Source: Eubacteriales bacterium OttesenSCG-928-K08
GTDB lineage: Bacteria > Bacillota > Clostridia > Christensenellales > CAG-138
DNA: 34,750 bases
Assembly: GCA_030266105.1 (NCBI GenBank)
Contig: JAJDHH010000015.1
Location: 1 to 34,750, forward strand
Direction: 5' to 3'
This document shows, piece after piece, positions 7,458 through 15,772 of the stretch. Under the pieces are notes generated by a model. That model ran no database searches and was not told where the DNA came from. It saw nothing but the letters and a program-made list of their open reading frames with translations. The position numbers and the translations under genes are program-made. The first letter of the stretch is position 1; the number at the start of each line of letters is the position of its first letter.

Positions 7458-8636
7458 ATGAGAGAGGTTGCTATAGTCTCTGCAGTAAGAACGCCCGGCG
7501 GCAAGGCCGGTAAAGGTTCTTTTTATGATACGCGGCCGGAATGGCTGGGTTCGTTATGCGTAAAGGAAGCTGTAAAGCGGGCGGAAATTGACCCGGCAGA
7601 AATTGGCGATGTTATATTTGGCTGCGCCACACCCGAATACGCAACAGGCGGCAATGTCGCAAGGAGCATTTCGCTGTTTTCAGGCTTCCCGGTAACTGTT
7701 CCCGCAGTCACGGTCAACCGTTTTTGCGCATCCGGCCTGCAGGCAATCGCCTTTGGCGCTGAAGGAATTATCAGCGGGCGCTGCGACACAGTGATGGCCG
7801 GCGGCATTGAGCACATGAGCATGGTTGCGCTCGGTGGGGTTTACCGCCCCAACCCCGATGCGCTATCCTCCCCGCTCCCCAACCAATACATAAGTATGGG
7901 GCAAACGGCGGATAATGTCGCAAAGCGTTATGATATTACGCGGGCCGATCAGGAAGTTTTTGCGATGAACAGCCACAAAAAGGCGGCGGCGGCCTACGCT
8001 GCCGAGCGCTTTAAGGATGAGCTTGTTCCCGTTCCTGTTAAAAAGACAGTGCTAAACGAAAAAGGTGAGCGTGTTACCCGCGAATGGATCGTTTCGGCGG
8101 ATGAGGGCATAAGGCCCGACACAACGCTTGAGGCGCTCGCAAAGCTTCGCCCCGCATTCACAGCAAGGGGCACGGCAACAGCGGGAACATCCTCACAAAC
8201 GACCGATGGCGCGGCGGCAGTTTTGCTTATGGATGCCGACACGGCAGCAAAAAAAGGCATTAAGCCGCTCGGCTTTTTCAGGGGCTTTGCCGTTGCGGGC
8301 TGCGAGCCGGATGAAATGGGCATCGGCCCTGTGTTTGCAATTCCCAAGGTGCTTAAGCAGGTTGGGCTGACGCTGGATGATATCGGCCTTATCGAGCTTA
8401 ACGAGGCGTTTGCCTCACAATCGCTCTATTGCATACGCAAGCTGGGCTTAAACCCTGATATCGTAAACGTCAATGGCGGCGCAATAGCGCTGGGGCATCC
8501 GCTTGGCGCAACCGGCGCAAAGCTCTCGGCAACGTTGCTTTATGAAATGAAGCGCCGCAACGTGCGTTATGGCCTTGTCAGCATGTGCATTGGCGGCGGC
8601 CAGGGCGCAGCAGGCATATTTGAGCTGTGCCAGTAA
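7458..8636 (+). CDS. fadA: acetyl-CoA C-acyltransferase (thiolase), FadA-like
   Basis: The 392-residue thiolase cleaves 3-ketoacyl-CoA with CoA, releasing acetyl-CoA, as the last step of a beta-oxidation cycle. The nucleophile is Cys90 in NRFCASGLQA. The C-terminal histidine lies in GGAIALGHPLGATGAK and the second catalytic cysteine in SMCIGGGQG. The ribosome binding site AAGGAAGG precedes the ATG. It pairs with the FadN-like gene as in the Bacillus fadNA arrangement. The reaction is reversible, so a biosynthetic acetoacetyl-CoA role cannot be excluded from sequence alone. No acyl-CoA dehydrogenase gene is present in the window, so the cycle needs one encoded elsewhere. Confidence 0.93.
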   Translation: MREVAIVSAVRTPGGKAGKGSFYDTRPEWLGSLCVKEAVKRAEIDPAEIGDVIFGCATPEYATGGNVARSISLFSGFPVTVPAVTVNRFCASGLQAIAFGAEGIISGRCDTVMAGGIEHMSMVALGGVYRPNPDALSSPLPNQYISMGQTADNVAKRYDITRADQEVFAMNSHKKAAAAYAAERFKDELVPVPVKKTVLNEKGERVTREWIVSADEGIRPDTTLEALAKLRPAFTARGTATAGTSSQTTDGAAAVLLMDADTAAKKGIKPLGFFRGFAVAGCEPDEMGIGPVFAIPKVLKQVGLTLDDIGLIELNEAFASQSLYCIRKLGLNPDIVNVNGGAIALGHPLGATGAKLSATLLYEMKRRNVRYGLVSMCIGGGQGAAGIFELCQ

Positions 8637-8643
8637 TTCAAAA

Positions 8644-8700
8644 AAGTTCAGGGGCGGCAGGCGTAATGCCCGCCGCCACTATCCAAACAACTCTTGAACT
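8644..8700 (+). promoter_or_regulatory. nested hairpins between the thiolase and acyl-CoA ligase genes
   Basis: An outer pairing AGTTCA/TGAACT (8645-8650/8695-8700) encloses a GC-rich stem GGCGGC/GCCGCC (8653-8658/8672-8677) extended by GGC/GCC. No T run follows the inner stem. The 144-bp gap is the longest in the operon and may hold an mRNA processing or partial attenuation site. Confidence 0.4.
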
Positions 8701-8780
8701 GTTCTCTGTTTTAAGCAACTCTACTACAACATATAACCCAACTTAGCCAAGCAGTAAAAATATGTAGGAGGTATGCTATT

Positions 8781-10469
8781 GTGGAAAACCTGGATTACCT
8801 GGAGATTCTTAATGAGGATGCAAAAAAGTGGCGGAGTGTTTGGTCACAATTCTACGATGAGGGTGTATCGGCAAATTATGAATATTCGCGCCAGCCGTTA
8901 AAATGGTGGTTTAACAAATGGGCGCAGGAAACGCCAACAAAGCCATATCTGCTTTTAGGCGATGCCGTGCTGCCCTATGCCTACTGCAACGATGTAAGCC
9001 GCCGCCTGGCAAACGCGCTATTGGATCTTGGCATTAAAAAAGGCGACCGCGTTGGCGTGATGGCGCCAAACGTGCCGCAATATGTGCTGGCGATGAATGC
9101 GCTTTTAAAAGTTGGCATGATAGAAGTGCCGGGCAATGTGCTGCACACCGTGCCTGAATTAACATACCTTTTTAACGACAGCGGCGCTGAAACGGTTATC
9201 GTAATGGCGGCATTTGCCGCAAAGGCCTTTGCCATGCAAAAGAACCCGGATTGCTGCGTTAAGCGGGTAATCGTATTCCAAATTCCCGGCTCGCCAATCG
9301 AAATTCCCGCGGGCGATGGTATTTACGATATGGATACGCTTTGCAAAAACGCTTCCAACGCCGAGCCCGATGTTGAGGTGACTGCGGATGATCCGATGCG
9401 CCTGCAATACACAGGCGGCACAACGGGCGTGCCCAAGGGCTGCGTCATCACAAACTACATGGCGCACACGCAGGCGCTGCGCATGGCAATCGGCGCATCG
9501 TTAAACTACACGATGATTCCCCGCGAGGAAATGCGCGTGCTTGGCGCAATCCCCATCAACCATGTTTACGGCTGGAACCTGACTATTAACCTTTGCCTTT
9601 TCACAGGCGGCTCGATCGTGCTGGTGCCTCAGCCCACGCCCGACGCGCTTGTCGCGGCGGTTATGCAGCATAAGCCGAATTTCTTTGTCGCGGTGCCCGC
9701 AATGGTCATAGGCCTTGTTAACCACCCGAAAATTAAGGACGGCACGGCGGATATGTCTTGCCTCAAAATCGTAATCTGCGGCTCCGCCCCGCTTCCGGTG
9801 AGCGTTGCGCGCGAGTTTAACCGCCTCACAAACGGCGGCATCGTGGAGGGCTACGGCTTATCCGAAAGCACAAACATCGCTTCCGCCTGCCCGGTCAAGC
9901 GCGGCAAGGAAGGCAGCATCGGCATTCCGTGGCCGGATACCGACATTATTATTGTTGATGCCGAAACAGGCACAAAACCAATGCCTGGCGGCGAGGCGGG
10001 CGAGCTTATCATGCGCGGGCCGCAGATGGTCACCGAATATTGGGAAAAACCCGAGGAAACAAAAGAGGCCATACGCGGCGGTTGGCTCTACACAGGCGAC
10101 ATTGCCAGGTTTGACGAAGAGGGATATTTATACATTCTCGACCGCAAAAAGGATATCATAATCGTAAGCGGCTTTAATGTATACCCGCGTGAGATCGATG
10201 AGCTTATGTTCGCCCACCCCAAAGTAAAGGAAGCCTGCGCGATTGGCCTGCCCCACCCCGAAAAGGGCGAGTTCATCAAGCTGGTTGTCGTCCTCAAGGA
10301 AGGCGAGACTATGACCCAGGAAGATGTGCAGGCATATTGCAGAACAAGCCTCGCGCCTTACAAAATTCCTTCAGAGGTGCTGTTTGCGGATGAGCTGCTG
10401 CGCACGGATGTTGGCAAGGCGGACCGCAAGGCAATCCGCGAGCAGGAACTCAAAAAAATGGAAGCCTGA
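8781..10469 (+). CDS. acyl-CoA synthetase (fatty-acid–CoA ligase), AMP-forming
   Basis: The 562-residue enzyme belongs to the ANL superfamily and activates a carboxylic acid to its acyl-CoA through an acyl-adenylate. The phosphate-binding motif is YTGGTTGVPKG (210-220), where YTSGTTGxPKG is usual. It is followed by EGYGLSES (about 355-362), YTGDIA, the hinge region DRKKDIIIVSGFNVYPREID and the C-terminal catalytic lysine Lys546 in DVGKADRK. Overall it looks like a medium/long-chain fatty-acid ligase of the LcfB/FadD type; exact chain length is not readable. The start is GTG 8781 with TAGGAGG nine bases upstream. Its place after fadN and fadA suggests it supplies substrate to that cycle. Confidence 0.9.
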   Translation: MENLDYLEILNEDAKKWRSVWSQFYDEGVSANYEYSRQPLKWWFNKWAQETPTKPYLLLGDAVLPYAYCNDVSRRLANALLDLGIKKGDRVGVMAPNVPQYVLAMNALLKVGMIEVPGNVLHTVPELTYLFNDSGAETVIVMAAFAAKAFAMQKNPDCCVKRVIVFQIPGSPIEIPAGDGIYDMDTLCKNASNAEPDVEVTADDPMRLQYTGGTTGVPKGCVITNYMAHTQALRMAIGASLNYTMIPREEMRVLGAIPINHVYGWNLTINLCLFTGGSIVLVPQPTPDALVAAVMQHKPNFFVAVPAMVIGLVNHPKIKDGTADMSCLKIVICGSAPLPVSVAREFNRLTNGGIVEGYGLSESTNIASACPVKRGKEGSIGIPWPDTDIIIVDAETGTKPMPGGEAGELIMRGPQMVTEYWEKPEETKEAIRGGWLYTGDIARFDEEGYLYILDRKKDIIIVSGFNVYPREIDELMFAHPKVKEACAIGLPHPEKGEFIKLVVVLKEGETMTQEDVQAYCRTSLAPYKIPSEVLFADELLRTDVGKADRKAIREQELKKMEA

Positions 10470-10525
10470 ACAAACACTTATTAAAACCCAAAATAACATA
10501 ATACATGAAACGGAGTAAAAAGATC

Positions 10526-11326
10526 ATGCAATACGAAGGTTACACAAGATTGTTGTTCGAAAAGAAAGGCCCCCTGGCATATGTGACTATCAACCGCCCT
10601 GAGGTGCACAACGCGCTCGATGAAGAATCCTGGATCGAGATACTGCGCATTTTTCGCGAGATAAACGCGGATAAGGAAATTCGCGGAGTCATAATCACAG
10701 GCTCGGGCAACAGATCCTTTGTGTCGGGCGCGGATGTTCAAATGCTTCGCCGCGGCGGCCCGCTCGATGTTGTTAACGGCATGTTCGCCGAAGGCGCTGC
10801 CGATGCGCTCATCGAGGTGGAAAACTCGCCCAAGGTTGTTATCGCGGCGGTGAACGGCTTTGCGTTTGGCGGCGGCTGCGAGCTGGCGCTGGCGGCAGAT
10901 TTTCGCGTTGCAGTTAAAAAAGCGCAGTTTGGCCAGCTTGAAATCAACCTGGGCATAATCCCCGGCGCAGGCGGAACACAAAGGCTGCCAAGGCTTGTCG
11001 GCATCTCCAAGGCCAAGGAGCTTATACTCACCGGCGATGTTGTCAGCGCGGATGAAGCGCTCAAAATCGGCCTTGCAAACTATGTTGTGGAAACAAACGA
11101 GGAGCTTATCCCCTTCTGCGAAGCGTTTGCGGCCAAAATAATAAACAAGAGCCCCATCGCCGTGCAGCTTGCCAAAAAGGCGGTCATGTTTGGTGCAAAC
11201 ACGGATATCGCCTCGGGCCTGCTGTTTGAAAAATACTCCTTTGGCCTTGCCTTTGCTTCAGAGGATAAGGATGAGGGGACAGCTGCTTTCCTTGAAAAAC
11301 GCAAGCCTGAATTTAAGGGAAAATAA
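10526..11326 (+). CDS. enoyl-CoA hydratase (crotonase family)
   Basis: The 266-residue crotonase-fold protein is predicted to add water to enoyl-CoA, probably short-chain such as crotonyl-CoA. Both glutamates needed by hydratases are present: Glu119 in GGGCELAL and Glu139 in FGQLEINLG. The oxyanion-hole segments SFVSGADV and FAFGGGC are intact. It therefore looks like a true hydratase rather than an isomerase. ATG 10526 follows CGGAG by ten bases; an upstream in-frame ATG at 10505 has no ribosome binding site. It partly duplicates the hydratase domain of the FadN-like protein, perhaps with a different chain-length preference. A strong terminator hairpin follows directly. Confidence 0.9.
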   Translation: MQYEGYTRLLFEKKGPLAYVTINRPEVHNALDEESWIEILRIFREINADKEIRGVIITGSGNRSFVSGADVQMLRRGGPLDVVNGMFAEGAADALIEVENSPKVVIAAVNGFAFGGGCELALAADFRVAVKKAQFGQLEINLGIIPGAGGTQRLPRLVGISKAKELILTGDVVSADEALKIGLANYVVETNEELIPFCEAFAAKIINKSPIAVQLAKKAVMFGANTDIASGLLFEKYSFGLAFASEDKDEGTAAFLEKRKPEFKGK

Positions 11327-11340
11327 CTTAAATGCCTCAA

Positions 11341-11376
11341 AAAAAGCGCTGCGGCAAGACCGCCGCAGCGCTTTTT
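11341..11376 (+). terminator. strong intrinsic terminator inside the fatty-acid gene set
   Basis: A perfect 15-bp stem (11341-11355 with 11362-11376), core GCGCTGCGGC, six-base loop and five T. It lies 14 bases after the hydratase stop and 38 bases before the CoA-transferase start. Confidence 0.8.
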
Positions 11377-11414
11377 GTTATTAAACAAATGCTTTTTGAA
11401 GGGAGATTAACGCC

Positions 11415-12761
11415 TTGACGATCCGGCAGGAATATGAACAGAAGCTGCGCCCGGCAGACCAAATCGCAAGCATGGTGCAGCATAACTTTTGCATGTATTG
11501 GGGGCTTGGTTACGGTTCGGTGGTGGATATCGATATTGCGCTTTCAAAGCGCATAAACGAGCTTAACGGTGTGGAAATCTTTTTTTCGGTTCCGCTGCGG
11601 GAAAAACCCTTTGAAAGCTGGGCGGTTTGTAAGGATAGCGAGCATGTGCGCTTCCACTGCTGCCATTTTAGCGTGCCTGTGCGGAAAATGGCGGATGGCG
11701 GAAACTGCTGGTTTACCCCCGTAATGTTTTGCCAAACGCCAAAGGACTGGCGCGAAAATGCAAAACCATTCGACATGGTCTGCGTGCAGGTGGGGCCGAT
11801 GGATAGGTTTGGCTATTTTAACCTTGGCCCTCAGGTGGTGGATGTGCGCGCGACTATGGAGCGCGCAAAGTGCATCGTGCTTGAGGTGAACGAAAATATG
11901 CCCTACGCGCACGGTTACGAAACCTCCATTCACATTTCGGATATCGATTATGTGGTTGAAGGCTCCAACTCCCCGCTCGCGCAAATGCCGCCTGTAACAC
12001 CCACCGAGGCTGAAAAAAGCATTGCCCGCCATGTAACAGGCATAATCAAAAGCGGCAGCACAATACAGCTTGGCATAGGCGGAACGCCAAACTACATCGG
12101 CCAGATGCTGTGCTCATCGGATATCGATGATTTAAGCATCCACTCCGAAATGCTCACAGACGCCTGCGTGGATTTATATGAGGCGGGCAAGATAAGCTCC
12201 AACAAAAACATCGATAAGGGGCTTATCGTCTACTCCTTCTGCGGCGGCACAAAAAGGCTGCACGATTTTATTCACCACAACCCGATATGCTGCGCCGCGC
12301 CTGTAGATTATGTTAACGCTTACGAAACGCTCTCAAAGCTCGACCAGCTTGTCTCAATCAACAGCTGCATTCAGTGCGACCTCTATGGCCAAGTCAACTC
12401 GGAAAGCGCGGGCTACCGGCATATTAGCGGCACGGGCGGCCAGCTCGATTTTGTGCTCGGCGCGCTTTTATCAAAGGGCGGCACAAGCGTCATTTGCCTG
12501 CCCTCCACACGCACGCTTAAGGATGGCAGCCGCCAGTCGCTCATTGTGCCAACGCTGCCCACAGGGAGCATCGTTTCAACGCCACGCTCGGCTGTGCAGC
12601 ACATCGCCACGGAATTTGGCATAGTTAATCTGCGCGGCAAAAGCACATGGCAGCGCGCCGAGCTTTTAATCTCGATCGCGCACCCTGATTTTCATGAGGA
12701 GCTGATAAAACACGCTGAAAAAATGGGGATATGGAAATACAGCAGCAAGGCGACAATATAG
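11415..12761 (+). CDS. acetyl-CoA hydrolase/transferase family protein, probable butyrate- or 4-hydroxybutyrate-type CoA-transferase
   Basis: The 448-residue product matches the acetyl-CoA hydrolase/transferase family used by anaerobes to swap CoA between acetate and short-chain acids. Typical segments are IQLGIGGTPN (about 217-226), IHSEMLTD with Glu245 in the second conserved block, and SESAGYRHISGTGGQLDFV (about 329-347). I expect Glu245 to be the covalent catalytic residue, but this needs alignment. Substrate cannot be fixed; butyryl-, crotonyl- or 4-hydroxybutyryl-CoA with acetate are the usual choices. The start is TTG 11415 with GAAGGGAG upstream. It ends 6 bp from the convergent response regulator stop, with no terminator between them. 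Confidence 0.85.
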   Translation: MTIRQEYEQKLRPADQIASMVQHNFCMYWGLGYGSVVDIDIALSKRINELNGVEIFFSVPLREKPFESWAVCKDSEHVRFHCCHFSVPVRKMADGGNCWFTPVMFCQTPKDWRENAKPFDMVCVQVGPMDRFGYFNLGPQVVDVRATMERAKCIVLEVNENMPYAHGYETSIHISDIDYVVEGSNSPLAQMPPVTPTEAEKSIARHVTGIIKSGSTIQLGIGGTPNYIGQMLCSSDIDDLSIHSEMLTDACVDLYEAGKISSNKNIDKGLIVYSFCGGTKRLHDFIHHNPICCAAPVDYVNAYETLSKLDQLVSINSCIQCDLYGQVNSESAGYRHISGTGGQLDFVLGALLSKGGTSVICLPSTRTLKDGSRQSLIVPTLPTGSIVSTPRSAVQHIATEFGIVNLRGKSTWQRAELLISIAHPDFHEELIKHAEKMGIWKYSSKATI

Positions 12762-12767
12762 TATAGC

Positions 12768-14087
12768 TTATGTGTCCTCTTTGCGCAGGTTGTACTTTTT
12801 GAGCTTATATTGTAAGGCCCTAAGCGATATGCCAAGCTCAGCCGCGGTTTTGCCGCGGTGCCCGTTGTGCTTTTCAAGGGCGCTGCATATGGCGGTGTAT
12901 TCCTGATCCTTCAGGTTTGAGGTTGCTGCTGTTTCATGCTGGTCAACAGGCTCAAACGAATGCAAAATTTCCTGCACGCCACGCTCGTCGCAAATATTCA
13001 TCACAACTATGCGCTCGATAAAATTTTCGAGCTCGCGGACATTCCCGGGCCAGCTGTATTTTTTCATAAGCGCCCATGTTTCGGGCAGTGAAATCGTAAC
13101 ATTGCGGTGGTAGCGCCTGTTGTAGCGCTCCAAAAAAACCTTGGCCAGCGGCTCAATATCATCCTTGCGTTTGCGAAGCGGGGGGCATGCAAGGCTAATA
13201 ACATTAAGCCGGTAATATAAATCCTCGCGGAAAGCGCCGCGCTGCACAAGCGCCATAAGCTCCTGGTTTGTGGCGGCAATTATGCGCGCGCGGAATTTCT
13301 GCGTGCTGTTTGAGCCGACCTTTTCAAATGTGCGCTCCTGCAAAACAGTTAATAGCTTCGCCTGCAGCTCGGGCGTGAGCGTTGAAATTTCATCGAGGAA
13401 AACCGTGCCATCCTCCGCGGCTTCGAACTTTCCTTTTTTCTCACGGGTCGCGCCTGTAAACGAACCTGCCACATGCCCAAAAAGCTCGCTTTCAATAAGG
13501 TTGGGCGGCAGCACCGCGCAGTTGATGTGAATAAACGGCTTGCCTGCGCCTATCCCTGTATCATGAATATATCTTGCAAGCACACCCTTGCCCGTGCCGC
13601 TTTCGCCCAAAATAAGCACGGTGGATGGGTTATCCCTTATCTGGTTGGCAGTTTGCATCAGCTCATCAAAAGGGGCGCTTTGCCAAACGGGCGTGGCGTC
13701 GGTTGAGGGCGCGCGGCCAACAGCCTCGCTCTGCTTTAAAAGCAGGCTTATTTTTTCCAGCAACTCTTCGTTTTCAAAAGGTTTTGTTGTGTAATCATGC
13801 GCGCCAAGCTTCATCGCCTCCACCGCATTCGCGATTGTGCCATAGGCCGTGAGCATGATGACCTTTGTTTGTTTTTTGTTTAGGCGCATTTGGCGCAGCA
13901 CATCAAGCCCCTTCATCTGGGGCATTTGATTATCCAATATAACAAGATCGTAATTCTGCTTAAGAATTTTTTCGAGCGCGGTTTTGCCATTATCCGCCAT
14001 ATCGACAGTGTAGCCCCTGGCAATAAGCTCACGTGAGAGCGCCGTGCGAATTAAGGCTTCATCATCCGCGATCAATATATTTGGCAT
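12768..14087 (-). CDS. sigma-54-dependent response regulator, AtoC/NtrC class
   Basis: The 439-residue protein has three domains. The receiver (1-118) has acidic residues Asp8/Asp9, phosphorylation site Asp52 in VILDNQMP, Thr80 and Lys102. The AAA+ domain (about 135-370) has Walker A GESGTGKG (161-168) and Walker B TVFLDEIS (228-235). A Fis-type helix-turn-helix closes the protein (about 400-435, GKTAAELGISLRALQYKLKK). The sigma-54-contacting loop reads GSFTGA (208-213) instead of the canonical GAFTGA. The Walker A ends in G where E is common. It is cotranscribed with the histidine kinase 27 bp upstream and convergent to the fatty-acid operon, whose promoter has a sigma-54 element. I infer it activates that operon. 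Confidence 0.93.
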   Translation of the reverse strand: MPNILIADDEALIRTALSRELIARGYTVDMADNGKTALEKILKQNYDLVILDNQMPQMKGLDVLRQMRLNKKQTKVIMLTAYGTIANAVEAMKLGAHDYTTKPFENEELLEKISLLLKQSEAVGRAPSTDATPVWQSAPFDELMQTANQIRDNPSTVLILGESGTGKGVLARYIHDTGIGAGKPFIHINCAVLPPNLIESELFGHVAGSFTGATREKKGKFEAAEDGTVFLDEISTLTPELQAKLLTVLQERTFEKVGSNSTQKFRARIIAATNQELMALVQRGAFREDLYYRLNVISLACPPLRKRKDDIEPLAKVFLERYNRRYHRNVTISLPETWALMKKYSWPGNVRELENFIERIVVMNICDERGVQEILHSFEPVDQHETAATSNLKDQEYTAICSALEKHNGHRGKTAAELGISLRALQYKLKKYNLRKEDT

Positions 14088-14114
14088 TTTATCCTCCAGT
14101 CATTTTGAAGTGCT

Positions 14115-15563
14115 TTAACAAAACAGGGTTACCTTCACGGTGGTTCCAAACCCCAATGTCGAATCGATCTCCAGCTTGCCGCCATGCTCCTGCACAGCAC
14201 GGTGCACAATTTCCAGCCCCAGGCCGGTTCCATCCGGTTTTGTTGTGTAAAAAGGCTCCTTCACGCGCTCAAGCTCTGCTTTTGCAAGGCCAATTCCATT
14301 GTCGGTGAAATGAATTGTGATCTGATTTTGTTCAGGATGATACTTGCTTGCGATTGTTATGTTGCCCTTTTCCTCAATCGCCTGAATTGCGTTCAGCAAA
14401 ATATTCATAAATGCCTGCTCAAGGCGGATTTGCCTTGCCTTGATTATTGGAATAAGCGGATCATAATGCTTATGAATTTGTATTTCACGAAACTGCTGGT
14501 GAAACGAAACCGCATCGATGCAGTTATCCAATATTTCGTTTATGTTGACTATGCTCGTTTTATCGTCGGAAGAAAGGCGGGCATATGAAAGCAGCTGCCT
14601 TATCGTTTTGCTTATGCGATCCACTGAGGTAACGATCGCCCGCAGAAAATCCTGCCTGTCCTCCTCTGAGCAGGGACTGTTTTGCATGGCCTGTGAAATG
14701 CTGCGTATGCCCGAAAGAGGGTTTTGAATATCGTGCGCGATATACGCGCTCACCTCGCCAAGCAGCGCATGCTGGCGAAGCTGCTCGATTTCTTTTTCAT
14801 ATATGCGCTTTTCCGTAATATCAGTTCCGTAGAGAACCATGCCGATCATGCGCCCGTTTTCGCGGATGAGCGGCGCGATAATCACCTCATCGATTATCAT
14901 ATTGCCATCAATACAGGGGAATTTTACTATGCACTCCACCGGCTTTCGTTTTTCAAGCGCCTCGCGGTAGTAGGCCATTATAACATCGTAATGATCCTCC
15001 TGCGCTAAAAAGCTGCGCATGGTTTTGCCAATGTGCTGCTCCCGGTTGCCAATCAGCCGCTCAAACGCGCTGTTTATGTACACGATTTCGCCCTTTGTGT
15101 TCATCGTCATAATCTGGGTAGGGTTACTTTCGTGAATGCTCTGATAATAATTCTTTTCACGCGCAAGCGCGTGGTTAAGCGCAAGGCGCTCATACATATT
15201 GTCGGATATGTATTCGGCTGTTTTAATATCCCGCCCTGTAAATTCACCATCCATTTTGCAAACAATAAAATATAAATTCCCGCATGGTATGGCAACAACC
15301 ATCAGGTCCAACTGCCCCCGCTCAAAGGGCCCGGTATAATGCCCGCCTTTTTCCTGCTGCACAATTTGTTTTGCGTAATGCGTGAGTTGGTTAAAAATCG
15401 CCTCCTGCGGGATCTGCTCTCCAAACGTAGCTCCCCCGCTTATGGAAACTGCCAATGTGTCGGGTTTGATTGTGGCAATGCCCGCATAATCCACAGCGAT
15501 CATCTGCTCAATGCCGCTCGTTTTTATGCTTTTAATAATGCTTTGCAGCTTAAAATCAGGCAA
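14115..15563 (-). CDS. soluble PAS-domain sensor histidine kinase, AtoS/NtrB-like
   Basis: The 482-residue kinase has no membrane segment and so senses a cytosolic signal. Residues 1 to about 135 form an N-terminal domain I cannot name. A PAS domain follows (about 140-255, with KGEIVYINSAFERLIG), then the dimerisation/phosphotransfer helix with His277 in YIAHDIQNPLSG. The ATPase domain contains the N box MNILLNAIQAIEE, G1 DNGIGL and G2 GTGLGLEIV. The start is TTG 15563, behind AAGGGG; no better start is visible. It is the likely partner of the downstream sigma-54 activator. The neighbouring genes suggest that it responds to a fatty acid, acyl-CoA or redox cue; that is inference. Confidence 0.92.
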   Translation of the reverse strand: MPDFKLQSIIKSIKTSGIEQMIAVDYAGIATIKPDTLAVSISGGATFGEQIPQEAIFNQLTHYAKQIVQQEKGGHYTGPFERGQLDLMVVAIPCGNLYFIVCKMDGEFTGRDIKTAEYISDNMYERLALNHALAREKNYYQSIHESNPTQIMTMNTKGEIVYINSAFERLIGNREQHIGKTMRSFLAQEDHYDVIMAYYREALEKRKPVECIVKFPCIDGNMIIDEVIIAPLIRENGRMIGMVLYGTDITEKRIYEKEIEQLRQHALLGEVSAYIAHDIQNPLSGIRSISQAMQNSPCSEEDRQDFLRAIVTSVDRISKTIRQLLSYARLSSDDKTSIVNINEILDNCIDAVSFHQQFREIQIHKHYDPLIPIIKARQIRLEQAFMNILLNAIQAIEEKGNITIASKYHPEQNQITIHFTDNGIGLAKAELERVKEPFYTTKPDGTGLGLEIVHRAVQEHGGKLEIDSTLGFGTTVKVTLFC

Positions 15564-15602
15564 AATAACAGCCCCTTATTTTATTTTGTGCAGGTTAAGG
15601 AT

Positions 15603-15631
15603 ATTATAACATTTGTTAGTTAGCCTATCAA
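15603..15631 (-). promoter_or_regulatory. promoter of the histidine kinase/response regulator operon
   Basis: On the minus strand TTGATA (15631-15626), a 17-bp spacer and a perfect TATAAT (15608-15603). It looks like a housekeeping sigma-A promoter, so the regulators would be made constitutively. Confidence 0.7.
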
Positions 15632-15699
15632 ACCCATATGCCCTTATTGTTTCGGGCTATTATCAAGTTATTAAGGGGTTTGCGCAGTGCAGCCGCAAC

Positions 15700-15728
15700 T
15701 TGCCAGCACAAATGGAAACGGATATAAT
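15700..15728 (+). promoter_or_regulatory. promoter of the miaB–mutSL operon
   Basis: TTGCCA (15700-15705), 17-bp spacer, TATAAT (15723-15728). It is divergent from the kinase promoter, the two being about 70 bp apart. Confidence 0.7.
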
Positions 15729-15772
15729 GTAAAAATGATTATGAGATAATATGGAGCTGTGAGCCTGAACAT

